Shown here: piece by piece, positions 1-14,065 of the stretch
How the letters are laid out: each line of letters starts with the position of its first letter
Position numbering within the stretch: position 1 is the stretch's first letter
Assembly (NCBI GenBank): GCA_022036555.1
Contig: CM039119.1
Location: forward strand, 5,270,001 to 5,334,000
Direction: 5' to 3'
DNA length: 64,000 nt
Source: Microstegium vimineum
Lineage: Eukaryota > Streptophyta > Magnoliopsida > Poales > Poaceae
Program-made: the position numbers and the translations under genes
Notes under the pieces: model-generated
What the model was told of the DNA's origin: nothing
The model's input: only the letters and a program-made list of their open reading frames with translations
The model's database searches: none

Positions 1-1120
1 AACTGGGACAACGTTTGGGGAAACTAAGATGCCTACGAGTGCAAGGAGCAAGGGCTATGGGGAGTTTGTCTGCCTTGTGGATCATCAGAAAGAAGTCAGA
101 TATCCTTTTGTGGCAACTAGAGGAAGTTGTGAAGAAATTGCTGGGTCTGGGTCTCTTCTGCTTTTCACAACTTTGCCTTGATGTACCCATGGCACTGGTA
201 GGGTTTCATCGCAATTGTAAGGATGAGGAACGGTTTGACAGTGCACTGATATGTAGCTCCTGTTGTGATATCAGTGTGGGTATTGGTTGTATATCTCTCT
301 GGGTAAATAAGAGTAGTCGCCTACCTTCAGTCTTGTCAAATTTGGTTTTTTTTTATTAGAGTTCCCCATGCAAGTATCAAGTTTTGTTGTGATGGGTACC
401 TTATGTGAATATGCTTTTTGTTAACTTAATTGTCACAGTGGCATGGGGACTGGAATTGCTTCTCCATAGCCTGAACCTTCAGGCTTCGTTCGCTTTCTCC
501 AGAATGAGTTGTTTTCGGCTGGAATTATTCTGGCCATTATACAAATTACACATGCATTTCTAGTTGGATTAGTTTCGGGTGTTCATTCTGAGATAACTAA
601 ACATGGCTTTAGGCTCTTCTGTTCAAACAGTTTGCGATGTATCTGTTGCCTCTGCCCAAGCATTCTGACCCAAAGCCAAAGGTAACATGCTGCCACGTAG
701 AGATCAGGCGAGGCAAACACTAGCGATAACAACTGGAAGTAAAAACTTTCTGAAAAGAGAAAGAAATCCTGAAAACCTTCTGAAAAGAGAAAGGAAACCT
801 GAAAACATTTTGTGTGACAAGGCAAACAGATAAAACCTGCTGATGTTTGTCTGATAATACGAATTCAGGTTTCAGAATAATAATGACCCCTGGGGAAGTG
901 CTGGTGGGGACGTGGACGTGGTGCAGATTGCAGAAGCGGATGGATGAGGAAGCAGTGTAGGAGAGCCACCCTCGCTTCCCACCTCCGGTGTCTCATCCGC
1001 TCCACAGACAAACACATCTCTTTCTTTCCCTGCACTTCCATTCCATGGACAAATAATTCAGGTCGCTGCTTTGTCTGAACATGCAGAAGCTCCAAGAGTG
1101 AGCACCTCATCTCTTATATC
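1..1120. other. Upstream flank: possible tail of an off-window gene, then glycolate oxidase promoter region
   Basis: No convincing gene is seen here. The first 27 bases can be read as N-W-D-N-V-W-G-N followed by TAA, which would fit the last codons of a plus-strand gene with a 3' untranslated region after it, but eight residues cannot prove this. Open frames on either strand up to about 1110 have no recognisable domain. The stretch from about 860 to 1120 lies just upstream of the glycolate oxidase leader and is most simply its promoter. Confidence 0.35.
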
Positions 1121-1404
1121 ACTCTGCTTTCACCCCAACCACACCCTCCATTTCTTGCTCCCACTGGTCTCGCCGCCTCCTCCTGCTGTCCTGTTCTGTT
1201 CTGCTGCAAGGTAACAACAGGGCTAGCTGCCGTTTCAGGTGAAGCCTGCTGCTTCACACTTCCTCCGCTGTCTGGGCAGCAGATTGAGCAGCAGCAGCAG
1301 TAGTAACTGGCTTGATTCCTCTTGATCCTTGTTGTACAGTGAAAGAAGAAGAAGAAGAAGAAGCGGAGGTGTCGAGGAGCCTGCCGATCGACGACGACGC
1401 CAGC

Positions 1405-4193
<2,789 letters not shown>

Positions 4194-4777
4194 ATATGAT
4201 CAATATCGATCAATCAGCCACCTGCTACGCCGCCCTACTCGCGAGGCTCGCCGTTTGGTCCTCGCCGCCGGCAGGCCGCGAACGAAGACATTATCACCTC
4301 GATCGGGGATATTCATTCAGTTCGTACGTACGTGCATATAATCTTGGACCCCATATATGTTTCGTTCCAAAAAAATGGTCGATCACTTGTATAGATTACA
4401 TACATGCATGGTGTGGTGCGTCTTAATAATAATGGCGCATGATGATCGCTGTATTTCACAAAATATTTCTTCCACATATATATTTATGTGTGTTGTGATT
4501 TGTGAATGAAGAACAAGACAAGATTTTGCTGAAGAAACTGTTAAACCCAATCAAATTCCAATCTTGTCGAAAATAAACAAACTATCTCTTCCTCTTACGT
4601 TTGAAAACAAAAGGGAATAAACCAACTATATATATACTGAGAACGAAGCATGCATCCGGCATCCCCCTCATGTCAACCAGATTTTTTTTTTTAAAAAAAA
4701 TCTTTTTATCTAGCTATAATAACTAGCAAGCAGACGACGACGTCATCAAGTTCAGGCGGGCAGTTTGGTTAAGCGTC
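4194..4777. other. Short region between two convergent genes (3' untranslated regions)
   Basis: Glycolate oxidase (+) and the JAZ gene (-) end tail-to-tail with only 584 bp between stop codons, so this space must hold both 3' untranslated regions and polyadenylation signals. The sequence is AT-rich after about 4320, with short A and T runs at 4683-4701. No gene or repeat is recognised. Confidence 0.6.
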
Positions 4778-5946
4778 TCATCGCCTGACTGCCTGAGCCT
4801 GGCGTGCGCCGGCGGCGGCGTAGGGCGGCGCGACGGCGGCGGCAGTCCTGGCCTTACGCTTCTGCAGGAACAGCTGCAGCGAGCGCTTCATGGACAGCCC
4901 GGTGGCCGCCGCCTGGTCGTCGATCCCGACCACCGGCGCGGCTACGGCGCCGGCGAATCCCTGCCGTGGAGAACCGACGCCACCGGCAGCCAGCAGCGGC
5001 GACGGCGCCACTGCCGCTGGTCTGACGACGAGGCCGCGGTCGCGCGCGCACCGCCGCGCCACGGCCGCGCTGCTGCTGCTGCTGCTCTCACCGTCGCCGT
5101 CACCGTCACCGCCCTGCTGGCGGCGGCGGCGGCCGTTTTCGCCGTCGTCTCCCCGCATCACCTGATGACGCTGCCGCCGCCGGCGGTCCCCCTGCAGAGT
5201 CTCCTCGCTCGCCATGGAGATGATCGCCCTTGCCTGATGCGCCGATCGAACCAGCAGTAAAACCGTACACAGCGATCAGTAACTTGAAGCAGTAATTACA
5301 TACACGTGCTCAATTTAACTTAGTACGATTAACCACAGTTGAGCTAATGCAGCAGCTGGAATGCGTATACATAAAAAAAAAAATCGATCAAGACGACGTG
5401 CGTGCAGAAATCGACGTGCACATATAAACCGTCAGCCGTCAAAGTCAAAAAGAAGGCAGACACGACTTTTTTTTTTTTTTTTTGCCCCCTCCCCTTGGCG
5501 TCGACGTGTTGGTTTGGTTGTGTGCGATTTCGTCGTTTTTAGCGCGCGTTGTTTGCGTGTGTGGTGACGGCGGCAGATGGAGACGACGACGACGACGAGA
5601 CGAAGACAATTATGGAGGGAGCGACCCAGCTAGCTAGCTACCACCAGCTGACGATCGACATGCATGGCGTGTGTCCCCTCGATTCGGCGCAGCACGTTGG
5701 AAATTGTTTTGTGAGAATTTTCAACGGTGAGTCGGTGACCGAGCCATGTTAGCTGCAACGACTGAGACTTCATATCGATCGGAGTCAAATCAAATCGCCT
5801 GGCCGGCCGGGGCCCGGGTAAAAATGGCCAACATAGCATGGTAAAGGATGTTCGTGTTTTATTGATGTGTTTATATTCTAAATACTCCCTCTATTTGTAA
5901 TTATAATTTATTTTAACTTTTTTACTCACATAGCTTTTACTATATA

Positions 5947-6009
<63 letters not shown>

Positions 6010-7474
6010 TAGATTCTAGAAAAGTTAGAAGAACTTATAGCACTATGTAGCACTATTGTCTTTAGATTCTACTCCTAAAAAATTTAAAACGACTTATAGC
6101 GCTATATTGTCTTAGGTTTTATTTGGACACACGTGTATCTATCTTACCACATGGATTGAAGTGGGTTAGAATATAAATTAATTCAAATACACTCTAACAC
6201 ATGTAATTTGAGGAAGATATATGTACATCCAAGCAAGGCCTTAGTGGTAGGAGGTCTGAATGTTAACAACGAGTCTAGTTCTATCAATTTTAAGATATGT
6301 TGACTCAATATCTCGAAGGTGTTTATATAAATAGTGTGCGCGTGTATAAGTATCTGTGTCATCACTATTTTTTTTTTAAAAAAGGATAACAGGGTTGTCC
6401 TAACTCAGCGCGCTTAGTTTAATACCAGATTTACCTATTTTTGTGCAACTAACATGCATGTCGGTTGATCTGAATACTAGTTCTGGGGAGATTAGTCACC
6501 CTTAATTTTCTTTGAACATGCTTTCTTCTCCTGTTCTGTTGGGATGGGAATATCGTCTTTATGAATTTCTAGTGTTTGCAACCGATCATTCTAGCTTCTT
6601 TTTACCAAATTAGTATACTATATAATGATGTTGTAGTATGTCATTATTGGCAGCAGAAGTATGCATTTATATAGGTTGATTCGATATTTTTTAAAGAAAA
6701 AATCAGTATGTGGTGAACGAAAATAACAGAACAACCAACAGAGCTCATCCGATTTTTCACTACTTGTAATAAATAAGTTGTGTAACACCAAAAAAAAAAA
6801 AGGTTTGTAGAAGTACAATTTAGTTTCTTGTCTAGACTGAACTCAACCACATGATCACTCCGGGGTTGAAGTACTGTAATTAATTAAAGGGAAATTGGGC
6901 AATGAGTTGTGTGTATGAAAATTGGAAAATCGACCGTTTTTTTTTACAGAACCAGCACGAACTAAAAGGTGGCCAGCCAACAGGAAAATGACGAATCAAC
7001 ATGCCGTGCGTGTGCGTGCGTACGCCATGGCAGACTTGAGAGAGAGAGAGCAGCTAGTAAAGCTACCTAGCGTGCTTTATTAGTTGCAAACTTCCAATTG
7101 AATCCGGTAGGTAGGATCGCCAAGTGATACTGATCCATGAACACTAGCCCGTAGTGATGATCGAGTCGATACGTAATAATAAATGGATTTATTACCTGGA
7201 CCTCGGTGACGTCGACGGCGCACACCCGGCCGTTGTAGAAGATGGTCATATTCCTCCTCGCCTCCGCCTCCGCCGGCGCCGGCGGCGGAGCACTAGCAGC
7301 AGCAGCGGCACCACCGCCGTCGTCGTGGTCGTCCGCCCCCGTCCTGAGGCGCAGGCTGAGCTCAACGCCGCCGCCGCTCACGTCACCGGAGCCGGCGGTG
7401 GCGCCGCGCCACCGCCGCAGCTCATGCCCCGCCGCCGCCGCCGTTCCGCCGTCGCCGTCCCTCCCGCCCTCCAT
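4778..7474 (-). CDS. JAZ/TIFY jasmonate repressor, JAZ8-like, with EAR motif and non-canonical Jas degron
   Basis: Nuclear repressor of jasmonate signalling that binds MYC2-type bHLH factors. Exon 1 is 7474-7196 and exon 2 is 5233-4778, joined in phase 0 by a 1,962-bp GT-AG intron; the product is 244 aa. Residues 39-43 read LSLRL, an LxLxL EAR motif expected to recruit TOPLESS directly. The TIFY motif is at 77-80 (MTIFYNGRV), followed across the intron by VTEVQ/ARAIISMASEE. The Jas motif is at about 211-231 (SLQLFLQKRKAR ... PY), with the spacing S-L-x2-F-L-x-K-R-K-x-R-x5-P-Y. Immediately before it stands GLSMKR in place of the LPIAR-type degron of most JAZ proteins. Arabidopsis JAZ8 shows the same combination (EAR plus degenerate degron) and resists JA-Ile-induced turnover; that this protein does so is inference. 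The middle (about 110-200) is low-complexity Arg/Gly/Asp/Ser/Ala. Start chosen at the only upstream ATG of the TIFY exon. Confidence 0.92.
5883..6120. repeat. Stowaway-like remnant split by a (TA)n microsatellite, inside the JAZ intron
   Basis: A TACTCCCTCTATTTGTAA start resembles the Stowaway MITE terminus. It runs into a (TA)n tract at about 5945-6003, then into AT-rich sequence. No matching right terminus was found, so this is a decayed or broken copy. It sits in the long JAZ intron, the rest of which (5234-7195) shows no gene. Confidence 0.5.
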
Positions 7475-7791
7475 ATCACTAGCTCCGATCCCTAGCTATA
7501 GCAAGTAGCTGATGGATCCAATGCAACTGCAGGCGGCGGCCTTCCGATCCGTTGGTCTGGTCGTCTTCTTCAATTCCTCTGACCTCTGGTCTGGCCCCCG
7601 CCTGCCCCGCGCGCGCTCGTATAAGTACTCCGCCTTCCTGCCTCTGCACGGTGGCCCCGCCCCGACCGCTGCCCTCGTCTCAACTCGGTCACCGGCAAAC
7701 GTTTTTGTCCCGGCGCGCACGTGGAGAACGCGCGCCCGACGGAGACGGCGCTGGCTGGCTGGCCGCGCGACTAGTGCGCTGCGGCCTCGCT

Positions 7792-7798
<7 letters not shown>

Positions 7799-7831
<33 letters not shown>
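7799..7831. repeat. (TC)n microsatellite in the JAZ 5' flank
   Basis: About 16 TC units, equal to GA on the coding strand of the JAZ gene, about 330 bp upstream of its start. GA/CT tracts are common in plant promoters and 5' leaders and may bind BPC/GAGA factors; no function is shown here. Confidence 0.9.
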
Positions 7832-7834
<3 letters not shown>

Positions 7835-8469
7835 CTCTTTTCTTGCTTTTCCCCGTTTATTTCAACGTGCGATTTTATTCCGCGAGCGATCGATTTTTTT
7901 TGTCCAAACCACACACACAGAGCAGGCTAATCTGATCGAATCGAAATCAAAGACTTGACCGCTGGCAAAATTAGTTGCGAAATTAAACGTGCGTTTTCCT
8001 CTCTCGGCGTTTCGCCCGCCGTTTCTTTTTTTACTGTCGGCAGGGAAGACGCAGACATGCATCTGCTACATTGTGTGTGTGTGTGTTTTGCCTACTCCTA
8101 CGTACTTCATGTGGTGGTTAATTTAATTTAGCGGCGTAAATTAGTCGCACGTGTCGTGACCTGAATACAATGGGCTATATTACGCTTGGTTGGTTGGTTG
8201 CTAACAGGCGCAGCATGCAAGATAATTAAACGTGTTCTCTGTTCTTTTTCGGAGCCACACAGTACGTACATGTATTTGTTTGGGGAAAAAAAATGGACAC
8301 CTATCTGATCCTGTTGAGCGCGCGGGCACCACCGTCACGTACCTACTCCTGTGCCCGTCACGTTTAGACGGTGAGCCGGCCGGCGAAGACCATTTTAATT
8401 AAGATGAGACTGCTCTTGAATTGATCATGCATCGATTTGATTTTTTTCTTTGTCGTTACGTATTATTTG

Positions 8470-8497
<28 letters not shown>
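8470..8497. repeat. 28-bp uninterrupted C homopolymer
   Basis: A run of 28 C (28 G on the JAZ coding strand) about 1 kb upstream of the JAZ start. Such a tract can form G-quadruplex or i-motif structures and is prone to length error in sequencing, so the exact length is uncertain. Confidence 0.9.
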
Positions 8498-8500
<3 letters not shown>

Positions 8501-8832
8501 TTCGCCGGCTCTTCACGTGCAGTGCAGTGCCCATGTCGCGGAATCTGATGCCTACTAGTTCAAGATGGGAAGACTACTAGTAGCTCGCTAGCGCTCACAA
8601 ATGATGACCTATACTATTCCTCAAAAAGTCAAATCTGTACAGGAAAAAAATGACGTATAAAATAAAATAAATAAAACCAATTAAAGGTACAAAGGTCCAC
8701 CAGGGATGGAATGCCTATCTGCGGTTGTAGGTAGCTAGTATGTTGAAATTCGCTCCAAGAGTAATCGGAACGAGTTTTATCATGGATGCACCAACACGGT
8801 TTCGGTGGCCAATAAACCCTAAACCCTAAATT

Positions 8833-8940
8833 CTGTTCGTCTGATCATTTCTGTAGCTGATAAACCAGTTGATGCTGTTTTTGGTTGTTTTATTGTGAGA
8901 GAAAAACACTGTTTCGATGGTTGATAAGCCAAACGAACAG
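8833..8940. mobile_element. Small MITE-like inverted repeat (hAT-type termini suspected)
   Basis: About 108 bp with termini CTGTTCGTCTGATCA and TTGATAAGCCAAACGAACAG, which are imperfect inverted repeats. The CTGTTCGT end and TAAGCC/GGCTTAT motif resemble short grass MITEs. No clear target duplication was found, so the assignment is tentative. Confidence 0.45.
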
Positions 8941-9028
8941 GACAAGCTCGATTCAAATAATCTTGGCGATCGAGTTGGGGTGGTGCTCCACATGCTCCTA
9001 CGATCGACATGCCCGCCCGCGTTTGTAA

Positions 9029-9224
9029 GGTCAGTCTCAATGGAGTGTCATCCAAGTTTTATGAGCATTAAATATGTTGATGTGACACTGTATTAATGAA
9101 GAGAGATGTAATGAGAGTTTCATGGGACTAGAGAGAGTTTCATAGGGCATAAAACTCCTTTGCACTATTTCTAAAATTTTGTTGCGTTTGAAACTGTGTC
9201 ATGAAACTCCCATTGAGAATGACC
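9029..9224. mobile_element. Tourist-like MITE (PIF/Harbinger), 196 bp, TSD TAA
   Basis: The ends GGTCAGTCTCAATGG and CCATTGAGAATGACC are inverted repeats with one mismatch in 15, and TAA stands directly outside both (9026-9028 and 9225-9227). Size, AT content and the 3-bp TAA target duplication fit a Tourist-type MITE. Confidence 0.85.
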
Positions 9225-9434
9225 TAATTTGGCTCTCCCTGCAAACACATGGACAAGCAAATTAAAAGCTTATTCTGTTATGCGCATTTAATTAAGTCAT
9301 TAAGGTACCCGCGCCGTTTGGCAACCACAAATGTTTTCATTCTCGTGAGGATCACTGCTAGACAGGTCAGGTGAGAAACGTTCCACTTGAGAATCACTAG
9401 AAACGGCGTGCATAGCAAGGAGAAATGCATGTTA

Positions 9435-9694
9435 CTCCCTCCATCCCAAATTGTAAGTCATTCCAAGAATCTTGAAGAGTCAAAACATCTCAAATTTGAC
9501 CAAGAATTATAGATAAAACTATAAAGATTTATAACATCAAATAGGTATACTATGAAAATATAATTGATAACGAATCTAATGATATTTATTTGACATCATA
9601 AATATTATTATATTGTCATATAAGTTTGGTCAAACTTGAGAAACTTTGACTCTCTAAGATTCTTGGAATGACTTACAATTTGGGATGGAGGGAG
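9435..9694. mobile_element. Stowaway MITE (Tc1/mariner), 260 bp, TSD TA
   Basis: The ends CTCCCTCCATCCCAAATTGT and its near-exact reverse complement at 9675-9694 are inverted repeats flanked by TA (9433-9434, 9695-9696). The arms continue as a long inverted repeat (TAAGTCATTCCAAGAATCTT and its complement). This is the best preserved Stowaway copy in the window. Confidence 0.93.
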
Positions 9695-9696
9695 TA

Positions 9697-11340
9697 TTTG
9701 ATTTCGTGTGATCTAGTTCTTGCCCCCCCCTTTTCTGTATTAATTAGCAACCATAATTTATTAGTAAATTCCTTTTTAGTGGAACAAGTTAAATTAGGCT
9801 GTATTGTGGTTGTTTTTTTAATTTGCCCACAAAAAGTACTAAATTTTTCACGAGAATATTTTTTATTTATATATATGTTTTTAATCAGAAAATCTGATCT
9901 AACAGCCAAACAGTGTTTCACCAAGTAATTCTGATTTATCTTGAGAAAAGTTTCTTGAGAGGATTTGGATTAGAAACTTTTGTTTACCATATAATCTGGA
10001 TCTCTCTATCAAATGCAAAGTCTTCAAAGTGAGCTACTGCTATTCAAGTCAAGTTCAAAACTTCACCATGAAGATTGAAAGTGAGATGAACTCATATTTA
10101 AGTAATGTTGAAAGCAAAGCTGCCCTCCATTAGACAATTAATAAGTTGAAATGAATAGATACGAATCGAGTTTGATGCACCGACAAGTTTGGTTAAAAGT
10201 CTCACCAGAGTTGAGAGTTGAGGTGCACGGTATGCAAGCTTTGGCTCTCTTGTCAAATGCCTAGGACCAGCAGAGCTTTGTTGTAGAGCCGCAATTGTTG
10301 TCTTGGAAATGAGCTGCTAGACAGGCTCTGAGGCTCAAGATATGTAGGACAAGAAATCGAGGCAAATATTTTATGACCAAAGATGAGTTTAAAAATTGTA
10401 ACACTTGGATCGATTTGATACCTACCTATTGTCCGTTCCAAATTGTAATTGGTTTACATAGATTTTGCTATGCAGCTCGATATAAATTATATTTAAATAC
10501 ATAGTAAAATTATAAATATCTTAAAAATTTTAGAATGACTTATAATTTAAAATAGAAAATGTAGTTGACAAAATGAAGATATAATACATGAAGTGTCAAA
10601 TCTTGGAGCATCCCAAGATATAACTATGTTAGGAGGGCCATAGTGCAAATTCTACACTAATTTGGCCATCCTAACGTCATGCGTTAATGACTTGATGGAG
10701 TACATCCTTTTTGAGATTTTGAGGGACTACACATATATCTTAATTGGTGCCTCTCCATCCTCCAAGGACGGTAAAATGAGCCTATAATACAATATTGATT
10801 AAAAACGTACTGCATGTATGAAGAAGACACACAGGAAAGAAAACCAATATATATAATAACCGTTTCACAAAAAAAAAAACCCCCCGTCGAACTAGGCAAA
10901 TTTCCCTGCACCATGATCTTACAGCGACATGTTGAGAACGAAATCCATGCATTGTTGAAAAAAAACACTTGGAATCGTGCATCATGCGTGCAAGAATGAA
11001 CCAATTGTTAAGCAGCTACTCCAGCTAGCACAGTGCACAGGTGCAGCATGACAGTGGCGGCGCTGGAAAACCACCAAAGTTGTAGACAAAAATGTGTATT
11101 GTAATAAATAGTCATAAGCGTACGACGTTCCCGTACGTGCACACGGATGCAAATGTATGTATCACATGGCCGTACCCGTACGTACGTGTTACATGCAGGG
11201 CTCTCCGATCCACCGTGCATGCATCACACGCTACGAAAATGCATGGAAAGGCGGCGATCGATCATCCTTCTTGTAAGAAGGATCACGCAAAATTTATTTT
11301 TGTATTATTATATATATTTGAAGATGGATATATATGATGG

Positions 11341-11374
<34 letters not shown>

Positions 11375-12828
11375 CTATTGCTTTCCGAAAAGTTTATTGA
11401 CATCTGATTTCAAAATAAAACACTCCTATAATAATGCTAATAAGTCAAACTATATATTTTCAGCTTGATCGCAACTTGATAATACAAAATAACTATATTT
11501 ATAACACCAACAAATAGATTATAAAATACTATATTTTATCATATATATCTAATGACTCTAATTTGATGTCATAGATATTAACAGTTTTTATACTATAGAT
11601 AAGATTATTTTTTTAAAAAAACTTAGAGAAACTCTAGAAGTTTGATTTATTTTTGAGATTTCTCAGGCTTTGTCGACCTGAGAAGAAACATGCATGCATG
11701 CATGTGGCTCGTATAATTCGAGAAAAATCACCGAATGATTCGAACTACTGAACCAAATTTATATTTAAGTTTGGGCGTTCTTCAAACCTCTCGAGATCTA
11801 TCGAGATATTTGTTTGCTCCCTTTTTGTGCTGCGAATAGTATAATGTATTTAGTAGTACGTACGTGTCAAAATAGCTGTGCAATCGTTTTCTTGATGGTA
11901 GAATAATGATCCCTTTTATATAGTCCTTTCAACTGCCAAATGTAAGTTGCCTGGTGAATCTACAGAGAAAAAGGTAGGCACGCACGCACGTGTAGTAGTG
12001 AATTGGCACGTTGGCATTTATTAGGTCAGGAACCAACATGGAAGAAAAAGATTAAGTCAGACTTCTTAACGTTTATTAGCATGTACGTGTCTGCCTATGT
12101 CAATAGTACACTCACTCTGATCAACAATATGAAATTCTATAGTTAAAATAAATAGTCCCAAATACTCAAATAGTAGGCAGCAAGGCCGATAATAAAACAT
12201 TTTTTTTAACCTTTGCTATTGTGGAAAGCTCCATCCTCAAGTGGCTCTCAGGGCCACTACTGTTGCTCGCGGACGAGAGATGGCAACGGCGCTCAACAAC
12301 GCAGTCGTCCACAACACCTTTTCCCATCTCCTCTCATCTTCTTCGAGTTTTTGCCTTGTTTTGTTTGCAACTGGAATCACCAATGATTTGTCCGATATAA
12401 GTCCTCTGGGGTTAGATCCGATGCCTACCACCTTGGGTCCGGTGATCATCATCCTCCAGCGATTGTGGCGGTTTAGTGATTTGACATTGGCATCGAGCTA
12501 TTCTCTAGGATAAGGGTATGCAGCAGAGGGAGGTAAGGACTCGCCGCCGCCGCTGCTTCTAACTGAGGGTGGCGCCAACTTGTCAAACTACCTCCAGTGG
12601 CACTGCCTAAATCGCTACGGCGATGGTGGAAACAGTGTATTCTACCGGCACATAGTGGGGATGCCTTGTGCGGGAGTATCTTTGAGATTGCGTCGAGCCT
12701 CGGCATGCTTGGTCAGTGTCCACCAAAAAATCTATTGTGTGATGTTGTGGTCGTTCCTTCAGAGCCTGTGTGGTGGCTCTACAACACAAGGCTCATGTAC
12801 CATGTGTCTTCGTCCCTTGAGAAGATAT
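9697..12828. other. Intergenic region between the JAZ promoter and the CACTA element
   Basis: No gene recognised. A decayed Stowaway copy spans about 10431-10563 (TTCCAAATTGTAATTGG ... GAATGACTTATAATTT), and another AT-rich MITE-like remnant lies around 11405-11650. A (CT)n tract is at 11343-11371. From about 12220 the sequence becomes more GC-rich and looks repeat-derived; it continues beyond the CACTA insertion at 23137. Confidence 0.6.
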
Positions 12829-13130
12829 CACTACTACAGAAATTATTTTTGTTGGTACGTTGTTTTTTTTCACAGGTGGTTCACAATTTCATGACGCCAG
12901 TACAAAAAATAAGGTGGACCCAGCAAGAGAACCGCCGGCGACTCCTATCTCTACCGCCTGTGTAAATACATGTATTTACACAAGCATTTACACAGGCGGC
13001 TGACATTATAAACCGCCTGTGTAAATACCACAGGCGGTAGAGATAGGAGAGCCGCCTGTGTAAATTGTTTTACACAGGCGTTCCTCCTTACTAACCGCCT
13101 GTGTTAATGCTGCTATAAATTTCCTTCGTC
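12829..13130. repeat. Left subterminal repeat region of the CACTA element
   Basis: At least six copies of CCGCCTGTG or its complement CACAGGCGG occur between 12948 and 13110, many extended to GCCTGTGTAAATAC, in both orientations. One pair forms a hairpin: CTCCTATCTCTACCGCCTGTG (first part from 12945) with its complement near 13028-13050. In En/Spm such motifs are binding sites for the TNPA protein. Confidence 0.85.
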
Positions 13131-14065
13131 CACCTCCAGACAAGAACAGTTACTCGCGTGCTGTGTGCACAGTGACGGACAGAGAAGTGACGATTCCAAG
13201 GGAGGAGGTTTTGAACTTCATTTCTTTGGTGAGAAACTTCCAAAAGGTTAGTTAGTGTCGTTGCTGCCATTTTTTAGTGATTCTTTGGTTCAATTCTTAT
13301 ATTGGAGGTGCTCTAAATCTAGGGTTAGGGTTAGGGTTCATAGCTAGGGCAAGAGAGAGAGTTTTAGCTATTTTTTTTTGTAAATTCATAGTAAATTGTA
13401 TCTTGCTCGGATTATAGAAAATAAATACTTTTTAGAATTCTTGTGAGTAGATCTATGTAATAGAATAATGATTAACACTTTATAAAGTCTTGTCAATTGT
13501 TATACTTATTTCCTGTAATTATAAACTGTGAATTAATTTAGCTTTTTAATCTACGTACTTAGGGTTTATGAATTAATTTAGTAGTTAATGTTTTGTTAAT
13601 TAGGGTTAGTTATTATTGTCTATACTTAGGGTTTGTTAAATAGGGTTAGTTATTATTTCATGTACCTTAGGTTTTTCAATAATTTTTGTTAGTAATTGAT
13701 GGTTTATTATTTAGGGTTAGATATTTCATGTACTTACGGTTAGTTAATTAATTTAGTTAGTAATTAATGGTTTATTAATTAGGGTTAGTTAGTATTTCAT
13801 GTACTTAGGGTTTGTTAATTAGGGTTTGTTATTTTTGCTTATACTTAGGGTTTGTTAATCAAGATGCCATCTTCGTTTAATGAATTCTTATAATTATAAA
13901 AATGAGTTTAAATAATTATTTAAATTTTTTATTTTGTAAATTTTGTAAGAGGTAGGTTTTCATATCTATTTAATTGATGGAGGATAGAATCTTAGTTATG
14001 AGGGATTATTTTCGTTTTGTTTTTAGAGTGACATACAATATTTTCCTAACTAATTACAGATAAAT

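Larger units (their letters stand above)
7475..8530 (-). promoter_or_regulatory. JAZ promoter region with three G-boxes
   Basis: Three perfect CACGTG palindromes lie upstream of the JAZ start (7474, minus strand): 7718-7723, 8148-8153 and 8514-8519, about 0.24, 0.67 and 1.04 kb away. G-boxes are the binding site of MYC2-type factors, which activate JAZ genes in a feedback loop, so jasmonate induction is a reasonable inference. A (TC)n tract (7799-7831) and a C tract (8470-8497) lie among them. No TATA box is assigned with confidence. Confidence 0.6.

Noticed and set aside
583..1110. Minus-strand open frames of 80-81 codons upstream of glycolate oxidase
   Set aside because: No domain and no splice context, and they lie in the expected promoter of the plus-strand gene.
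4804..5165. Plus-strand frames opposite JAZ exon 2
   Set aside because: Compositional shadows; the minus strand carries the diagnostic Jas motif.
8814..8832. Two CCCTAAA units, possible interstitial telomere sequence
   Set aside because: Only two units; this is at most a telo-box motif, not a telomere remnant.
12567..12828. Open frame that would continue across the CACTA site into 23137-23247 if the element were absent
   Set aside because: About 124 codons without a domain, and the start would be non-ATG; chance is sufficient to explain it.
13318..13340. AGGGTTAGGGTTAGGG resembling telomere repeats
   Set aside because: The plant unit is TTTAGGG, and these units grade into the AGGGTTTGTTAATT-type array of the CACTA element.
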